From assembly GCF_024172125.1 (NCBI RefSeq), contig NZ_JAMZEA010000007.1, positions 496,001 through 560,000 of the forward strand: a stretch of 64,000 nt of DNA. The letters are read 5' to 3'. The stretch is from Actinomadura rupiterrae. GTDB taxonomy: Bacteria > Actinomycetota > Actinomycetes > Streptosporangiales > Streptosporangiaceae. Numbering within the stretch: position 1 is the stretch's first letter; every line of letters begins with the position of its first letter. A program made the translations under genes and the position numbers. The notes under the pieces were generated by a model. That model worked only from the letters and a program-made list of their open reading frames with translations. It did not search any database and was not told the DNA's origin. This document shows positions 26,168 through 34,569 of this stretch, in pieces.

Positions 26168-27130
26168 TCAGCTCTGCGCCTGGTTGATGCCCGGGGTCTC
26201 CAGGGCGCCGTGCTCGATGCCCCACTTCTCCAGGATCTTCTTGTAGGTGCCGTCGGTCTGCAGCGCCTTCAGCGCGGCCAGCACGGCGTCCTTGGTGGTG
26301 CCGAGCTGCTTGCTCAGCGCGATGCCGTACGGCGCGGTGTCGTAGGTCGCGCCCGCGGTCTCGAACTGCCCGTTCGACTGCTTCACCGCGTAGTCGATGA
26401 CCGGCGAGTCGGCCAGCACCGCGTCCGCGCGGCCGGACGACAGCGCCAGGTTCGCGCCGTTCTGGTCCGGGAACGCCTGGCCCGTCGGGCCGGACTTGCC
26501 GCCGTCCTTGCACTTCTTGGTGCGGCTGCCGGTGCCCTTCTTCTCGTCCACGGTCGCCGAGACCTCGTCCAGCTGGACGGTGCCCTTCTCGACCGCGACC
26601 TTCTTGCCGCACAGCGACAGGTCGTCCGGCTTGAGCCCGCCCGGGTTGCCCTTCTTGACCATCAGCGCGGTGCCGGCGGTGAAGTAGGTGACGAAGTCGA
26701 CCGTCTTCTCCCGCTCCTTGTTGTCGGTGATCGACGACATCGCCGCCTGGTACTGGCCGCTCTGCAGGCCCGGGATGATCCCGTCGAAGCTCGCCTTGGT
26801 GAAGGCGAAGTCGACGCCGAGCTTCTTGCCGAGCGCCTTGCCGAGGTCGAGGTCCATCCCGACCAGGGTCTTGTTGTCGTTGCCGAAGAACTCGTTCGGC
26901 GCGTAGGACGGGTCCGTCGCGACGACGATCTTGCCGGACGACTTGACCGCGGCGCCCAGCTGGTCGTGCAGCGCCGGGTCCTGCTTGATCGCCGAGAAGA
27001 TGTCACCGACGTCCTTGCCCTGCGCGCCGGTGTCCTTCTTGCTCCCGCCACAGGCCGAGAGTGCGAGCGCCGCCGACAGCACGAGCGCGCCCGCCGCGGC
27101 GGTGCGACGTCCCAGAGAACCGGTGTTCAC
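26168..27130 (-). CDS. Amino acid ABC transporter substrate-binding lipoprotein
   Basis: 320 aa. Signal peptide with lipobox LSAC (about residues 19-22) tethers it outside the membrane. The body is a family 3 periplasmic binding protein: VVATDPSYAPNEFFGNDNKTLVGMDLDLGKALGKKLGV and FDGIIPGLQSGQYQAAMSSITDNKEREKTVDFVTYF match glutamate/arginine-type binders. GTG 27130 has GGAGGGGG four bases upstream; the in-frame upstream extension to 27316 lacks signal-peptide features. First gene of the importer operon. Confidence 0.92.
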   Translation of the reverse strand: MNTGSLGRRTAAAGALVLSAALALSACGGSKKDTGAQGKDVGDIFSAIKQDPALHDQLGAAVKSSGKIVVATDPSYAPNEFFGNDNKTLVGMDLDLGKALGKKLGVDFAFTKASFDGIIPGLQSGQYQAAMSSITDNKEREKTVDFVTYFTAGTALMVKKGNPGGLKPDDLSLCGKKVAVEKGTVQLDEVSATVDEKKGTGSRTKKCKDGGKSGPTGQAFPDQNGANLALSSGRADAVLADSPVIDYAVKQSNGQFETAGATYDTAPYGIALSKQLGTTKDAVLAALKALQTDGTYKKILEKWGIEHGALETPGINQAQS

Positions 27131-27555
27131 TGGTCCCCCTCCAAGTCGTTTCGTCGGACCGCGTCCCGGCCCGGGTTGGAAGGCACATTTTGGCGCACAG
27201 TGCGCATGGCCTTGATTAAGGCTCCGAAACAATCGGACAACAAGCCAGTGCTCGAAATCCAGATGAACACGCGTAAATTGACGGTGTGTGATCGGGATTA
27301 CACGCCACGTCGCCATGCCCTCGGCGCCATCCTTCGCTGCCCGGTCGCGGCCGCTCGCGGCCGTTCACGGCCGTTCGCGGCCGCGTGACCCAGGCCATCA
27401 CGGGTGTTCCCCGGATGGCCGCGCCCGATGTGGCACAATCGGACAACGGGTGACCCCCGTACGTCGCGAGATGCACCCCGACCGGCACCGGCCACCAGAC
27501 CGGCGCCACCCGCGGCGGCATCGTCCGTATCGCCGAAACTCTGACAGGGGTCGCT
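27131..27555. other. 425-base divergent intergenic region with repeats
   Basis: Separates the importer operon from malic enzyme and must carry both promoters. It contains an exact 13-base direct repeat ACAATCGGACAAC (27229-27241 and 27435-27447), and a 10-bp tandem array CCGnTCnCGG (27341-27384) of four and a half units. No gene is supported: in-frame ORFs here lack ribosome-binding sites. Confidence 0.6.
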
Positions 27556-28755
27556 GTGGCTGCCGAGCCCATCACTCATCCCATCTCTCACACCGCCTCA
27601 CTCAACGACGATCCCGCTTTCGCCCTGCACGTGGGCGGCAAGCTGGAGGTCCGGTCGTCGGTCCCGGTCCGCAACGCCGACGACCTCTCCCTCGCCTACA
27701 CCCCGGGCGTCGCGCGCGTCTGCAGCGCCATCGCCGACAACCCCGAGCTCGCCCGCGACTACACCTGGACGTCCCGGGTGGTCGCGGTGGTCACCGACGG
27801 AACCGCCGTGCTCGGGCTCGGCGACATCGGCCCGGCCGCCTCCATGCCGGTCATGGAGGGCAAGTCGCTGCTGTTCAAGGAGTTCGCCGGGGTCGACTCG
27901 GTGCCGATCGCCCTGGACTGCACCGACGTGGACGAGATCGTCGAGACGGTGATCCGGATGGCGCCGAGCTTCGGCGGCATCAACCTGGAGGACATCAGCG
28001 CCCCGCGCTGCTTCGAGATCGAGGACCGGCTCCGCGCCGCCCTCGACATCCCGGTCTTCCACGACGACCAGCACGGCACCGCCGTGGTCGCGCTCGCCGC
28101 GCTGAAGAACGCCGCCCGGCTCGTCGGCCGCCCGCTGTCGGACCTGCGCGCGGTCGTCGCGGGCGCCGGCGCGTCCGGCATCGCGGTCTCCAGGATCCTG
28201 ATCGAGGCGGGCATCGGCGACATCGCGCTGTCCGACAGCAAGGGCCTCATCTACCAGGGCCGGGACGGCCTGAACCCGGTGAAGCAGCGGATCGCCGAGA
28301 TCACCAACCGGTCCCGGCTGACCGGCTCCACCGAGGAGGCGCTGCGCGGCGCGGACGTGTTCATCGGCCTGTCCGGCAGCACCGTCCAGGAGTCCTGCGT
28401 GGCGACGATGAGCGACGACGCGATCGTGTTCGCGCTGTCGAACCCGACGCCCGAGGTGCACCCCGAGATCGCCCGCCGGCACGCCCGCGTGGTGGCCACC
28501 GGGCGCAGCGACTTCCCGAACCAGATCAACAACGTGCTCGCCTTCCCGGGCATCTTCCGGGGCGCGTTCGACGCCAACGCGCACACCATCACCGAGGGCA
28601 TGAAGCTCGCCGCCGCCGACGCGCTCGCCGCGATCGTCGGGGACGACCTGACCGCCGACTACGTGATCCCCGGCCCGTTCGACCCGCGCGTCGCCCCGGC
28701 CGTCACCTCGGCCGTGGCCGCCGCGGCCCGGGCCGACGGCGTCGCCCGCTCCTGA
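27556..28755 (+). CDS. NAD-dependent malic enzyme
   Basis: 399 aa. Oxidative decarboxylation of malate to pyruvate. SLAYTPGVARVC and FHDDQHGTAVV are signature stretches of bacterial malic enzymes; GAGASGIAVSRIL is the Rossmann motif and FALSNPTPEVHPEIA a conserved C-terminal segment. Single-domain size (no phosphotransacetylase extension). GTG start at 27556. A 16-bp hairpin terminator follows. Confidence 0.93.
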   Translation: MAAEPITHPISHTASLNDDPAFALHVGGKLEVRSSVPVRNADDLSLAYTPGVARVCSAIADNPELARDYTWTSRVVAVVTDGTAVLGLGDIGPAASMPVMEGKSLLFKEFAGVDSVPIALDCTDVDEIVETVIRMAPSFGGINLEDISAPRCFEIEDRLRAALDIPVFHDDQHGTAVVALAALKNAARLVGRPLSDLRAVVAGAGASGIAVSRILIEAGIGDIALSDSKGLIYQGRDGLNPVKQRIAEITNRSRLTGSTEEALRGADVFIGLSGSTVQESCVATMSDDAIVFALSNPTPEVHPEIARRHARVVATGRSDFPNQINNVLAFPGIFRGAFDANAHTITEGMKLAAADALAAIVGDDLTADYVIPGPFDPRVAPAVTSAVAAAARADGVARS

Positions 28756-28756
28756 C

Positions 28757-29064
28757 CGCCCGCCGCGCGGGCACGCACTCCGTACAACCCTCGCATATGG
28801 CCTGACCACGTATTTCCTGGACGGCCCGCTCTCCGCACCCGGAGAGCGGGCCGTCCGCATTCCCGGATACGGCCATGGCCATAACGCCGGAGATTTTTGC
28901 CGTGTCCGGAGTGCCCGACGAACAAATCACCGGTTTCGGATGCTCGACACCGAATGATTTCCCCTTTCCGGCCACGAACAGGTGCCGTCCGAGGTGTAAT
29001 GCTCGGCACGGGGGAATGCAGTACGGCGAATCGCACCATCGGGTCTACTCCGGCAGGAGTGCAC
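28757..29064. other. Intergenic region after malic enzyme
   Basis: 308 bases holding the malic enzyme terminator and, from about 28860, a relatively AT-rich stretch that probably contains the promoter of the CGNR-type gene. I see no additional gene. Confidence 0.5.
28819..28856 (+). terminator. Terminator of malic enzyme
   Basis: GGACGGCCCGCTCTCC (28819-28834) and GGAGAGCGGGCCGTCC (28841-28856): a perfect 16-bp stem with a six-base loop. Confidence 0.75.
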
Positions 29065-29661
29065 GTGGACCTTGCTTCGTACGCCGATCTGGCGATCATT
29101 CTGGTGAACAGCGACCACCGCGCCGGCGGTGACCGGCTGCGCGACGTCAACGGGCTCCGCGAGCTGCTCGCCGGGCGCCCGCACCTCGGCGGCCGTCCCC
29201 GGCCCCACGACCTGGACGCCATGCGCCAGCTGCGCGCCCAGCTCCGGGCCGTCTTCGCCGCGTCCGCCCGGGGCGAGCCCGAGCTGGCCGCCGACCTGCT
29301 GAACGAGCTGCTCATCCAGCACCCCGTCCACCCCCAGCTGTCCGCGCACGACGGCCAGGACTGGCACCTCCACCTCAACGACAGCGGCGCGATCCCCGAC
29401 GTCTTCGCGGCACGCGCCGCGATGGGCCTCGCCGTCCGGGTCGCCGAGCAAGGCATCGACCGGCTCCGCCTGTGCGCCGCCGAGACCTGCGGCCGCGCCT
29501 TCCTGGCCGCCCCCGGGGAACGTTCCGGCCGCTACTGCTCCGCCGAGTGCGCGGCGCGCCGCACGTCCGCCGCCGCGGCCGCCGGCGTCCCCCCACGCCC
29601 CCGCGTCAGCGCCGACCTCGACACCCCACCCCGAGGCATAACCCCCGCCCACCGCCCCTGA
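29065..29661 (+). CDS. ABATE/CGNR-type protein with a degenerate CGNR motif
   Basis: 198 aa. The first ~110 residues resemble the ABATE domain (AIILVNSDHRAGGDRLRDVNGLRELL), and residues ~135-175 contain the zinc-binding half LRLCAAETCGRAFLAAPGERSGRYCSAEC. The diagnostic CGNR tetrad reads CAAR. These proteins are presumed stress-related transcriptional regulators. GTG 29065 with GGCAGGAG upstream is chosen. The last ~30 residues are a proline-rich tail. Confidence 0.75.
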   Translation: MDLASYADLAIILVNSDHRAGGDRLRDVNGLRELLAGRPHLGGRPRPHDLDAMRQLRAQLRAVFAASARGEPELAADLLNELLIQHPVHPQLSAHDGQDWHLHLNDSGAIPDVFAARAAMGLAVRVAEQGIDRLRLCAAETCGRAFLAAPGERSGRYCSAECAARRTSAAAAAGVPPRPRVSADLDTPPRGITPAHRP

Positions 29662-29786
29662 CCCCGACCGGCCCGAAGGCACAACGCTGGCAGGAAGGCA
29701 GGCCGCAGGGCAGGCGCCGACCTCAAAGCGGTGCGTTTGACGGCCCTCCGGAAGCAGTGCCCGCGGGCCGTCGCCGGGGCTGCGGG

Positions 29787-30212
29787 TCAGGGCAATCTGG
29801 GAGGGGGCGGGGCGGTGAGGAGGCCGGCGCGGGTGACGGGCCAGTAGCGGGCGACGACCGGGCCGAGCACCAGGCGGTGCGGGACGGCGTCGAAGTCCCA
29901 GCTGTCCTGGCGTCCGTGCGCGCGCTGGTTGTCGCTCTCCAGCCACCAGCCGCCCGACTCCTCGCGGACGGCGCGCTTCACGATGAGCTGGTCCTCGTTC
30001 CAGGGGTGCCGCGCGACGACGGCGTCGCCGCCCCGCACGGGCGCGCCCGCCCTGACCAGCAGCCAGTCCCCCGCGCGCAGCGCCGGCAGCATGGACTCGC
30101 CGGTCACCGCGACCGCGAGCAGCCCGCTGCGCCGCCATGCCACCGCCGCGAGCCCCGCCGCGGCGACGCACGCCCCGGCCGTCCCCGCCGCGCGTCCGGG
30201 ACGCATCCGCAT
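29787..30212 (-). CDS. sodX: Nickel superoxide dismutase maturation protease SodX
   Basis: 141-residue S26 signal-peptidase-like protease. Catalytic serine lies in VTGESMLPALRAGDWLLV; the lysine is in QLIVKRAVRE. A single N-terminal hydrophobic segment anchors it. Family members next to sodN remove the NiSOD propeptide to free His1. It is divergent from sodN (168 bases apart). ATG 30212 follows AGGAG. Some annotations would call it a generic S26 signal peptidase; the neighbour makes SodX likely. Confidence 0.85.
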   Translation of the reverse strand: MRMRPGRAAGTAGACVAAAGLAAVAWRRSGLLAVAVTGESMLPALRAGDWLLVRAGAPVRGGDAVVARHPWNEDQLIVKRAVREESGGWWLESDNQRAHGRQDSWDFDAVPHRLVLGPVVARYWPVTRAGLLTAPPPPRLP

Positions 30213-30379
30213 CGACTCTCCTCGCCTCGTCGCTCGGCGCGCGGGCCCCCGCACGCATGGACGCGCCCGGATCGGGGACCTACGCCCAAAGACCGAGAGC
30301 CCTGGCCGAACGCGCCACCGGGCACAAGAGTAATGTCGGTGCCCTGAGCATGATCCGATATCGAGGGAAGGGAACGCAG

Positions 30380-30781
30380 GTGCTGGTCAACCTTCTGCGC
30401 CCGAAGACCACGGTCTCCGCCCACTGCGACCTGCCGTGCGGCGTCTACGACCCGGCGCAGGCCCGGATCGAGGCCGAGTCCGTCAAGGCGATCATCGAGA
30501 AGTACAACGCCAACGAGGACCCGGCGTTCCGCGCGCGCGCCATTGTGATCAAGGAGCAGCGGTCCCAGCTGGTCAAGGAGCACCTCTGGGTGCTCTGGAC
30601 CGACTACTTCAAGCCGCCGCACTTCGAGAAGTACCCGCAGCTCCACACGCTGTTCAACGAGGCCACCAAGCTGGCCGGCGCCGGCGGCACCAAGGGCAGC
30701 CTCGACGCCGAGGCCGCCGACAAGCTGCTGGAGAAAATCGCCGAGATCGACAAGATCTTCTGGGAGACCAAGCAGGGCTGA
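30380..30781 (+). CDS. sodN: Nickel superoxide dismutase
   Basis: 133 aa. Converts superoxide to peroxide and oxygen as a homohexamer. After a 14-residue propeptide ending TVSA the mature protein begins HCDLPCGVYDP; His15, Cys16 and Cys20 are the nickel-hook ligands. The conserved WTDYFKPPHFEKYP and IAEIDKIFWETK segments confirm it. GTG 30380 gives exactly the 14-residue propeptide known in Streptomyces; an in-frame ATG at 30350 is less likely. TAATGT at 30331 may be the -10. Confidence 0.95.
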   Translation: MLVNLLRPKTTVSAHCDLPCGVYDPAQARIEAESVKAIIEKYNANEDPAFRARAIVIKEQRSQLVKEHLWVLWTDYFKPPHFEKYPQLHTLFNEATKLAGAGGTKGSLDAEAADKLLEKIAEIDKIFWETKQG

Positions 30782-30796
30782 CCTGCCGACCTCCTG

Positions 30797-30839
30797 ACGA
30801 GGCCCGTCCTCCCCTGCGGCTGGGGAGGGCGGGCCTCGT
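30797..30839 (+). terminator. Terminator of sodN
   Basis: An 18-bp stem, 30797-30814 with 30822-30839, seven-base loop, with one G-U pair that favours the plus-strand RNA. Starts 15 bases after the sodN stop. Confidence 0.75.
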
Positions 30840-30934
30840 GCCGTCCGGGCCGCCTCCGGCAGATGTTGCCAGTGTGGGGTGGCAGCGTTGGGAGAACTTT
30901 GCGGCAGACGTGGCGTTTGGGGTGGATCATGAGG

Positions 30935-30958
30935 TTCGATGACGCTTCAGTCATCGAA
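30935..30958 (+). promoter_or_regulatory. Inverted repeat just upstream of the M1 peptidase start
   Basis: TTCGATGAC (30935-30943) and GTCATCGAA (30950-30958) are perfect 9-base arms with a six-base spacer. The second arm abuts the AAAGGA ribosome-binding region, so it may be an operator or an RNA hairpin affecting translation. Confidence 0.45.
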
Positions 30959-30969
30959 AGGATGGTCCA

Positions 30970-32388
30970 TTGCCCCCCAGGACTTCCACGCGCACGCGCG
31001 TCGCCGCCTCCCTCACGGCGTCCGCGTGCCTGCTCGCCGTCGCGTCGCCCGCCTCGGCGGACGCGCGCCCGCGGTTCGCGCCGGGCGCGGCCGGTGTCGG
31101 CGACCGCTACTTCCCGCTTGAGGGGAACGGCGGATACGACGTCCTCCACTACGACCTCGGGCTGGACTACACGCCGTCGTCCAACGCGCTGAAGGCGACC
31201 GCGACGCTCTCGGCGCGCGCGACGCAGAACCTGTCCCGGTTCGACCTGGACCTCAAGCAGCTCAAGGTCACCTCGGTGAAGGTGAACGGCAAGCGGGCGA
31301 GGTTCGCGCGCAAGGGCCAGGAGCTGGTGGTCACGCCGGCCAAGGGCCTGCGCAAGGGCCACGGGTTCACGGTGGCGGTCGCCTACGGCGGCGACCCGAA
31401 GCCGGTGAACCGGCCGGACATCGGCAAGTACGGCTGGATCAGGACGCCGGACGGCGCGTACGCGGTGTCCGAGCCGGATGGCGGCTCGTCCTGGTTCCCG
31501 AGCAACGACCACCCGTCCGACAAGGCGACGTACACGTTCCGGGTGACCGTCCCGAACGGCACGCAGGTGCTGTCGAACGGCGAGCGGAGCCCGGTGGTCA
31601 CCAAGGGCGGACGCTCGACGTTCACCTGGAACGAGCGGACGCCGATGGCCAGCTACCTGGCGATGCTGGCGATCGGGAAGTACCAGACCCTCACCGGACG
31701 GACGAAGACCGGCGTTCCGGTCCTGACCGGGGCGTCCCCGAACCGGACGACCGAGCTGAAGGCGCTGCACGAGAACACGATCAAGGCGATCGACTGGGAG
31801 GAGACGGTCTTCGGGAAGTACCCGTTCCGCTCGGTCGGCGGCATCCGGGTCGGCGTGGACGTGGACTTCTCGCTGGAGACGCAGGGCCGCCCGATCTACG
31901 GGTTCTCGCCGGACATGGCGACGGTCGTGCACGAGCTGGCGCACCAGTGGTTCGGCGACACGGTCAGCGTGCGGCGCTGGCCGGACATCTGGCTGAACGA
32001 GGGCTTCGCGACGTACGCCGAGTGGCTGTACGACGAGCAGCACGGCGGCCCGACCGCGCAGGCGACGTTCGACAAGTACTACAACCAGCCGAAGAGCTGG
32101 AAGTACTACGACGCCCTGTGGAACCGGAACACCGCGGGCGACCCGGGCGCGCAGACGATGTTCACGGTGCCGCCGTACTACCGGGGCGGCATGACGCTCC
32201 AGGCGCTCCGCGTCCGGATCGGCGACAGGGCGTTCTTCGCGCTGCTGAAGACGTGGGTCGCGCAGCACCGGAACGGGGACGTGTCGACGCCGGAGTTCGT
32301 CCGGCTGGCGGAGAAGATCTCGCACAAGAAGCTGGACGGCCTGTTCCGGACCTGGCTGTACACCAAGGGCAAGCCCGCCAAGTGGTGA
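30970..32388 (+). CDS. Secreted M1 family metallopeptidase
   Basis: 472 aa. Signal peptide (cleavage near ASPASA|DARP). Gluzincin motif HELAHQWFGD at 321-330 and WLNEGFATYAEWL with Glu344 as third zinc ligand. The GAMEN-type exopeptidase loop is weakly conserved. Ends soon after a helical domain, giving a short two-domain enzyme rather than a full ~850-aa aminopeptidase N. Secreted aminopeptidase activity is inferred. Start is TTG 30970 behind AAAGGATGG. Confidence 0.9.
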   Translation: MPPRTSTRTRVAASLTASACLLAVASPASADARPRFAPGAAGVGDRYFPLEGNGGYDVLHYDLGLDYTPSSNALKATATLSARATQNLSRFDLDLKQLKVTSVKVNGKRARFARKGQELVVTPAKGLRKGHGFTVAVAYGGDPKPVNRPDIGKYGWIRTPDGAYAVSEPDGGSSWFPSNDHPSDKATYTFRVTVPNGTQVLSNGERSPVVTKGGRSTFTWNERTPMASYLAMLAIGKYQTLTGRTKTGVPVLTGASPNRTTELKALHENTIKAIDWEETVFGKYPFRSVGGIRVGVDVDFSLETQGRPIYGFSPDMATVVHELAHQWFGDTVSVRRWPDIWLNEGFATYAEWLYDEQHGGPTAQATFDKYYNQPKSWKYYDALWNRNTAGDPGAQTMFTVPPYYRGGMTLQALRVRIGDRAFFALLKTWVAQHRNGDVSTPEFVRLAEKISHKKLDGLFRTWLYTKGKPAKW

Positions 32389-32401
32389 GCTGAAGGCTTG
32401 C

Positions 32402-32433
32402 GGCGGCGCCGTCCCTGGCGGGGCGGCGCCGCC
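32402..32433 (+). terminator. Terminator of the M1 peptidase gene
   Basis: 14-bp stem (32402-32415 with 32420-32433), one G-U pair on the plus-strand RNA, then a T-rich GTTTGGTTT. Confidence 0.75.
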
Positions 32434-32473
32434 GTTTGGTTTGCGGGGCGGGCCAGTGGTTAGCCTGGGAAAC

Positions 32474-32953
32474 ATGATTCGCCCCGCACGTCCCGAGGAC
32501 GTTCCGACGATCTTGCGGCTGGTCCGCCGGCTGGCCGAGTACGAGCGCGCCGCGCACGAGGTGAGGGCGACCGAGGAGGACCTGCACGCATCCCTGTTCG
32601 GGCCGGACCCGAAGGCCTTCGTCCACGTCGCCGAGCACGAGGGGGAGGTCGCCGGCTTCGCTCTGTGGTTCCTTTCGTACTCCACGTGGCTGGGTCGGCA
32701 CGGCATCTACCTGGAGGACCTCTTCGTCGACCCGGACGTGCGCGGCCGCGGCCTCGGAAAGGCACTGCTCGCCGAGCTGGCCCGGATCGCGGACGAGCGG
32801 GGTTACGGACGGGTCGAATGGTCCGTCCTGGACTGGAACACCCCGGCGATCGGCTTCTACAAGGCGCTCGGGGCCCGCCCGCAGGACGAGTGGACCGTCT
32901 ACCGCCTCACCGGCGACGCCATCCCGGAGCTGGCGCGCGACCGCGGGGCGTAG
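32474..32953 (+). CDS. GNAT acetyltransferase, SSAT-like
   Basis: 159 aa. Single GNAT domain starting MIRPARPEDVPTILRLVRRLAEYE; acetyl-CoA loop RGRGLGKALLAELARIA and the WNTPAIGFYKALGA helix are like spermidine/diamine acetyltransferases. YLEDLFVDPDVRG is a typical SSAT-type segment. Substrate could be a polyamine or amino acid. ATG 32474; stands alone. Confidence 0.88.
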   Translation: MIRPARPEDVPTILRLVRRLAEYERAAHEVRATEEDLHASLFGPDPKAFVHVAEHEGEVAGFALWFLSYSTWLGRHGIYLEDLFVDPDVRGRGLGKALLAELARIADERGYGRVEWSVLDWNTPAIGFYKALGARPQDEWTVYRLTGDAIPELARDRGA

Positions 32954-33128
32954 CCGCGGAGCCGTCCGGGAGCACGGCGAGTGAGGATTTTCCCGTCCGG
33001 GCCGGGTTTGGGCGCGGACGGGGGTGTCGCCCGCTGTTTCGGTGCGCGACCCGCGCGCGCCGGACGCTCCGGACACGGCTCGCAGGCGGTAGTTTCGAAT
33101 CAGCGGGACCACCCCAAGAGGGAGAGAC

Positions 33129-33557
33129 GTGACCGAGGAAACCGCTGCCATGGCGGCCAGTACCAAGTTGTCCGTGCGTGACGTGGTGACCGTCCGGCTG
33201 CCGGCCGCCAGCGCCTACCTTTCGGTGCTGCGGACCGCGACGGCGGGGCTCGCCGCCCGTCTGGACTTCACCCTGGACGAGATCGAGGACCTGCGCATCG
33301 CGGTGGACGAGGCGTGCGCGATGCTGCTCGCGCAGGCCGTGCCGGGCACCGACCTGACCTGCGAGTTCGAGCTCACCGGAGACGCGATGCGGATCTCGGT
33401 GTCGGTGCTCACGATGGACGGCACCGAGCCGAGCCGCGACACCTTCGCCTGGACCGTCCTGTCGTCGCTGGCGGGCGAGGTGGACGCGCGGGTCGGCACC
33501 GACGACCGGGTCACCGTGACGCTGCAGAAGCGGCGCGGTGCTGCGGGGGCCCTGTGA
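33129..33557 (+). CDS. RsbW-like anti-sigma factor with degraded ATP site
   Basis: 142 aa. GHKL-fold anti-sigma family (RsbW/SpoIIAB). The N-box helix reads LRIAVDEACAMLLAQ where most members have Asn four residues further on; the DxGxG loop is also missing. It overlaps the sigma gene by four bases (GTGA), so it most likely binds this SigB-family factor. Without ATP binding it may not work as a serine kinase on an anti-anti-sigma partner; that is inference. No anti-anti-sigma gene lies beside it. Confidence 0.85.
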   Translation: MTEETAAMAASTKLSVRDVVTVRLPAASAYLSVLRTATAGLAARLDFTLDEIEDLRIAVDEACAMLLAQAVPGTDLTCEFELTGDAMRISVSVLTMDGTEPSRDTFAWTVLSSLAGEVDARVGTDDRVTVTLQKRRGAAGAL

Positions 33558-34384
33558 CGGAGAACAGGACAACGCTCGCGGGCGACAGCCCCGGCAACAC
33601 CGGCAACGAGCGCGAAGGCAGCGCGGTGCCGGACCGCGCGCGTGCCCGCGCCCTGTTCGAGCGGCTCGCCGAGCTTCCGGAGGGCGACCCCGAGCGCCAG
33701 CGCATCCGCGACCAGCTGGTCGAGCTGCACCTGCCGCTGGTGGAGTACCTGGCCCGGCGGTTCCGCAACCGCGGGGAGTGGCTGGACGACCTGATCCAGG
33801 TCGCCACCATCGGCCTGATCAAGTCGATCGACCGGTTCGACCTCGGCCGCGGCGTGGAGTTCTCCACCTACGCCACCCCGACGATCGTCGGCGAGATCAA
33901 GCGGCACTTCCGCGACAAGGGCTGGGCGGTCCGGGTGCCGCGCCGGCTCCAGGAGCTGAAGCTGTCGCTGACCAAGGCGATCAGCGACCTCGCCCAGCGC
34001 GAGGGCCGCGCGCCCACGGTCAGCGAGCTGGCGGCGCACCTGCAGATGACCGAGGAGGAGGTGCTGGAGGGCCTGGAGTCCGCCAACGCCTACTCCACGG
34101 TGTCGCTGGACGCCCCGGACTCCGGTGACGAGGACGCGCCGGCGGTCGCCGACTCGCTCGGCATGATCGACGAGTCGCTGGAGGGCGTGGAGTACCGCGA
34201 GTCGCTGAAGCCGCTGCTGGAGAAGCTCCCGGCGCGGGAGAAGAAGATCCTCCTGCTCCGCTTCTTCGGCAACATGACCCAGTCGCAGATCGCCGCCGAG
34301 CTGGGCATCTCGCAGATGCACGTGTCCCGCCTGCTGGCGCGGACGCTGGCGCAGCTCCGGGAGGGCCTGACGGCGGACGAGTGA
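33554..34384 (+). CDS. SigB/SigF-family RNA polymerase sigma factor
   Basis: 276 aa. Group 3 sigma with region 2 (LVEYLARRFRNRGEWLDDLIQVATIGLIKSIDRFD), region 3 (VPRRLQELKLSLTKA), and region 4 with helix-turn-helix MTQSQIAAELGISQMHVSRLL. In relatives these factors drive stress and development genes. Start GTG 33554 overlaps the anti-sigma gene; GTG 33626 is an alternative. The first ~45 residues are poorly conserved. Confidence 0.92.
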   Translation: MTENRTTLAGDSPGNTGNEREGSAVPDRARARALFERLAELPEGDPERQRIRDQLVELHLPLVEYLARRFRNRGEWLDDLIQVATIGLIKSIDRFDLGRGVEFSTYATPTIVGEIKRHFRDKGWAVRVPRRLQELKLSLTKAISDLAQREGRAPTVSELAAHLQMTEEEVLEGLESANAYSTVSLDAPDSGDEDAPAVADSLGMIDESLEGVEYRESLKPLLEKLPAREKKILLLRFFGNMTQSQIAAELGISQMHVSRLLARTLAQLREGLTADE

Positions 34385-34406
34385 CCCGCGCCGCGGACGG
34401 CTGTCA

Positions 34407-34439
34407 GAGGCCCGGACGAACCCGCATCGTCCGGGCCTC
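34407..34439 (+). terminator. Terminator of the anti-sigma/sigma operon
   Basis: GAGGCCCGGACGA (34407-34419) pairs perfectly with TCGTCCGGGCCTC (34427-34439). Confidence 0.7.
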
Positions 34440-34541
34440 ACCACGTCCAGGCCTCACCACGTCCGGGACGCGGCAGGTCCGGGACGCGGCAGGTCCGGGA
34501 CGCGGCAGGTTCGGGACGCGGCAGGTTCGGGAACGCGGCAC
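34434..34541. repeat. 16-bp minisatellite between convergent genes
   Basis: Seven 16-base units: two of type GGCCTCACCACGTCCA (34434-34465), then GTCCGGGACGCGGCAG or GTTCGGGACGCGGCAG repeated from 34461 to 34541, the last copy one base longer. It begins inside the terminator's second arm. Confidence 0.85.
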
Positions 34542-34569
34542 GAGCGCCGGTGCGGGGTGGGGCGGGGGC

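Noticed and set aside
27131..27316. N-terminal extension of the binding-protein gene
   Set aside because: It would hide the lipoprotein signal peptide; GTG 27130 has a strong site.
34434..34541. CRISPR array
   Set aside because: Units are contiguous 16-mers without spacers.
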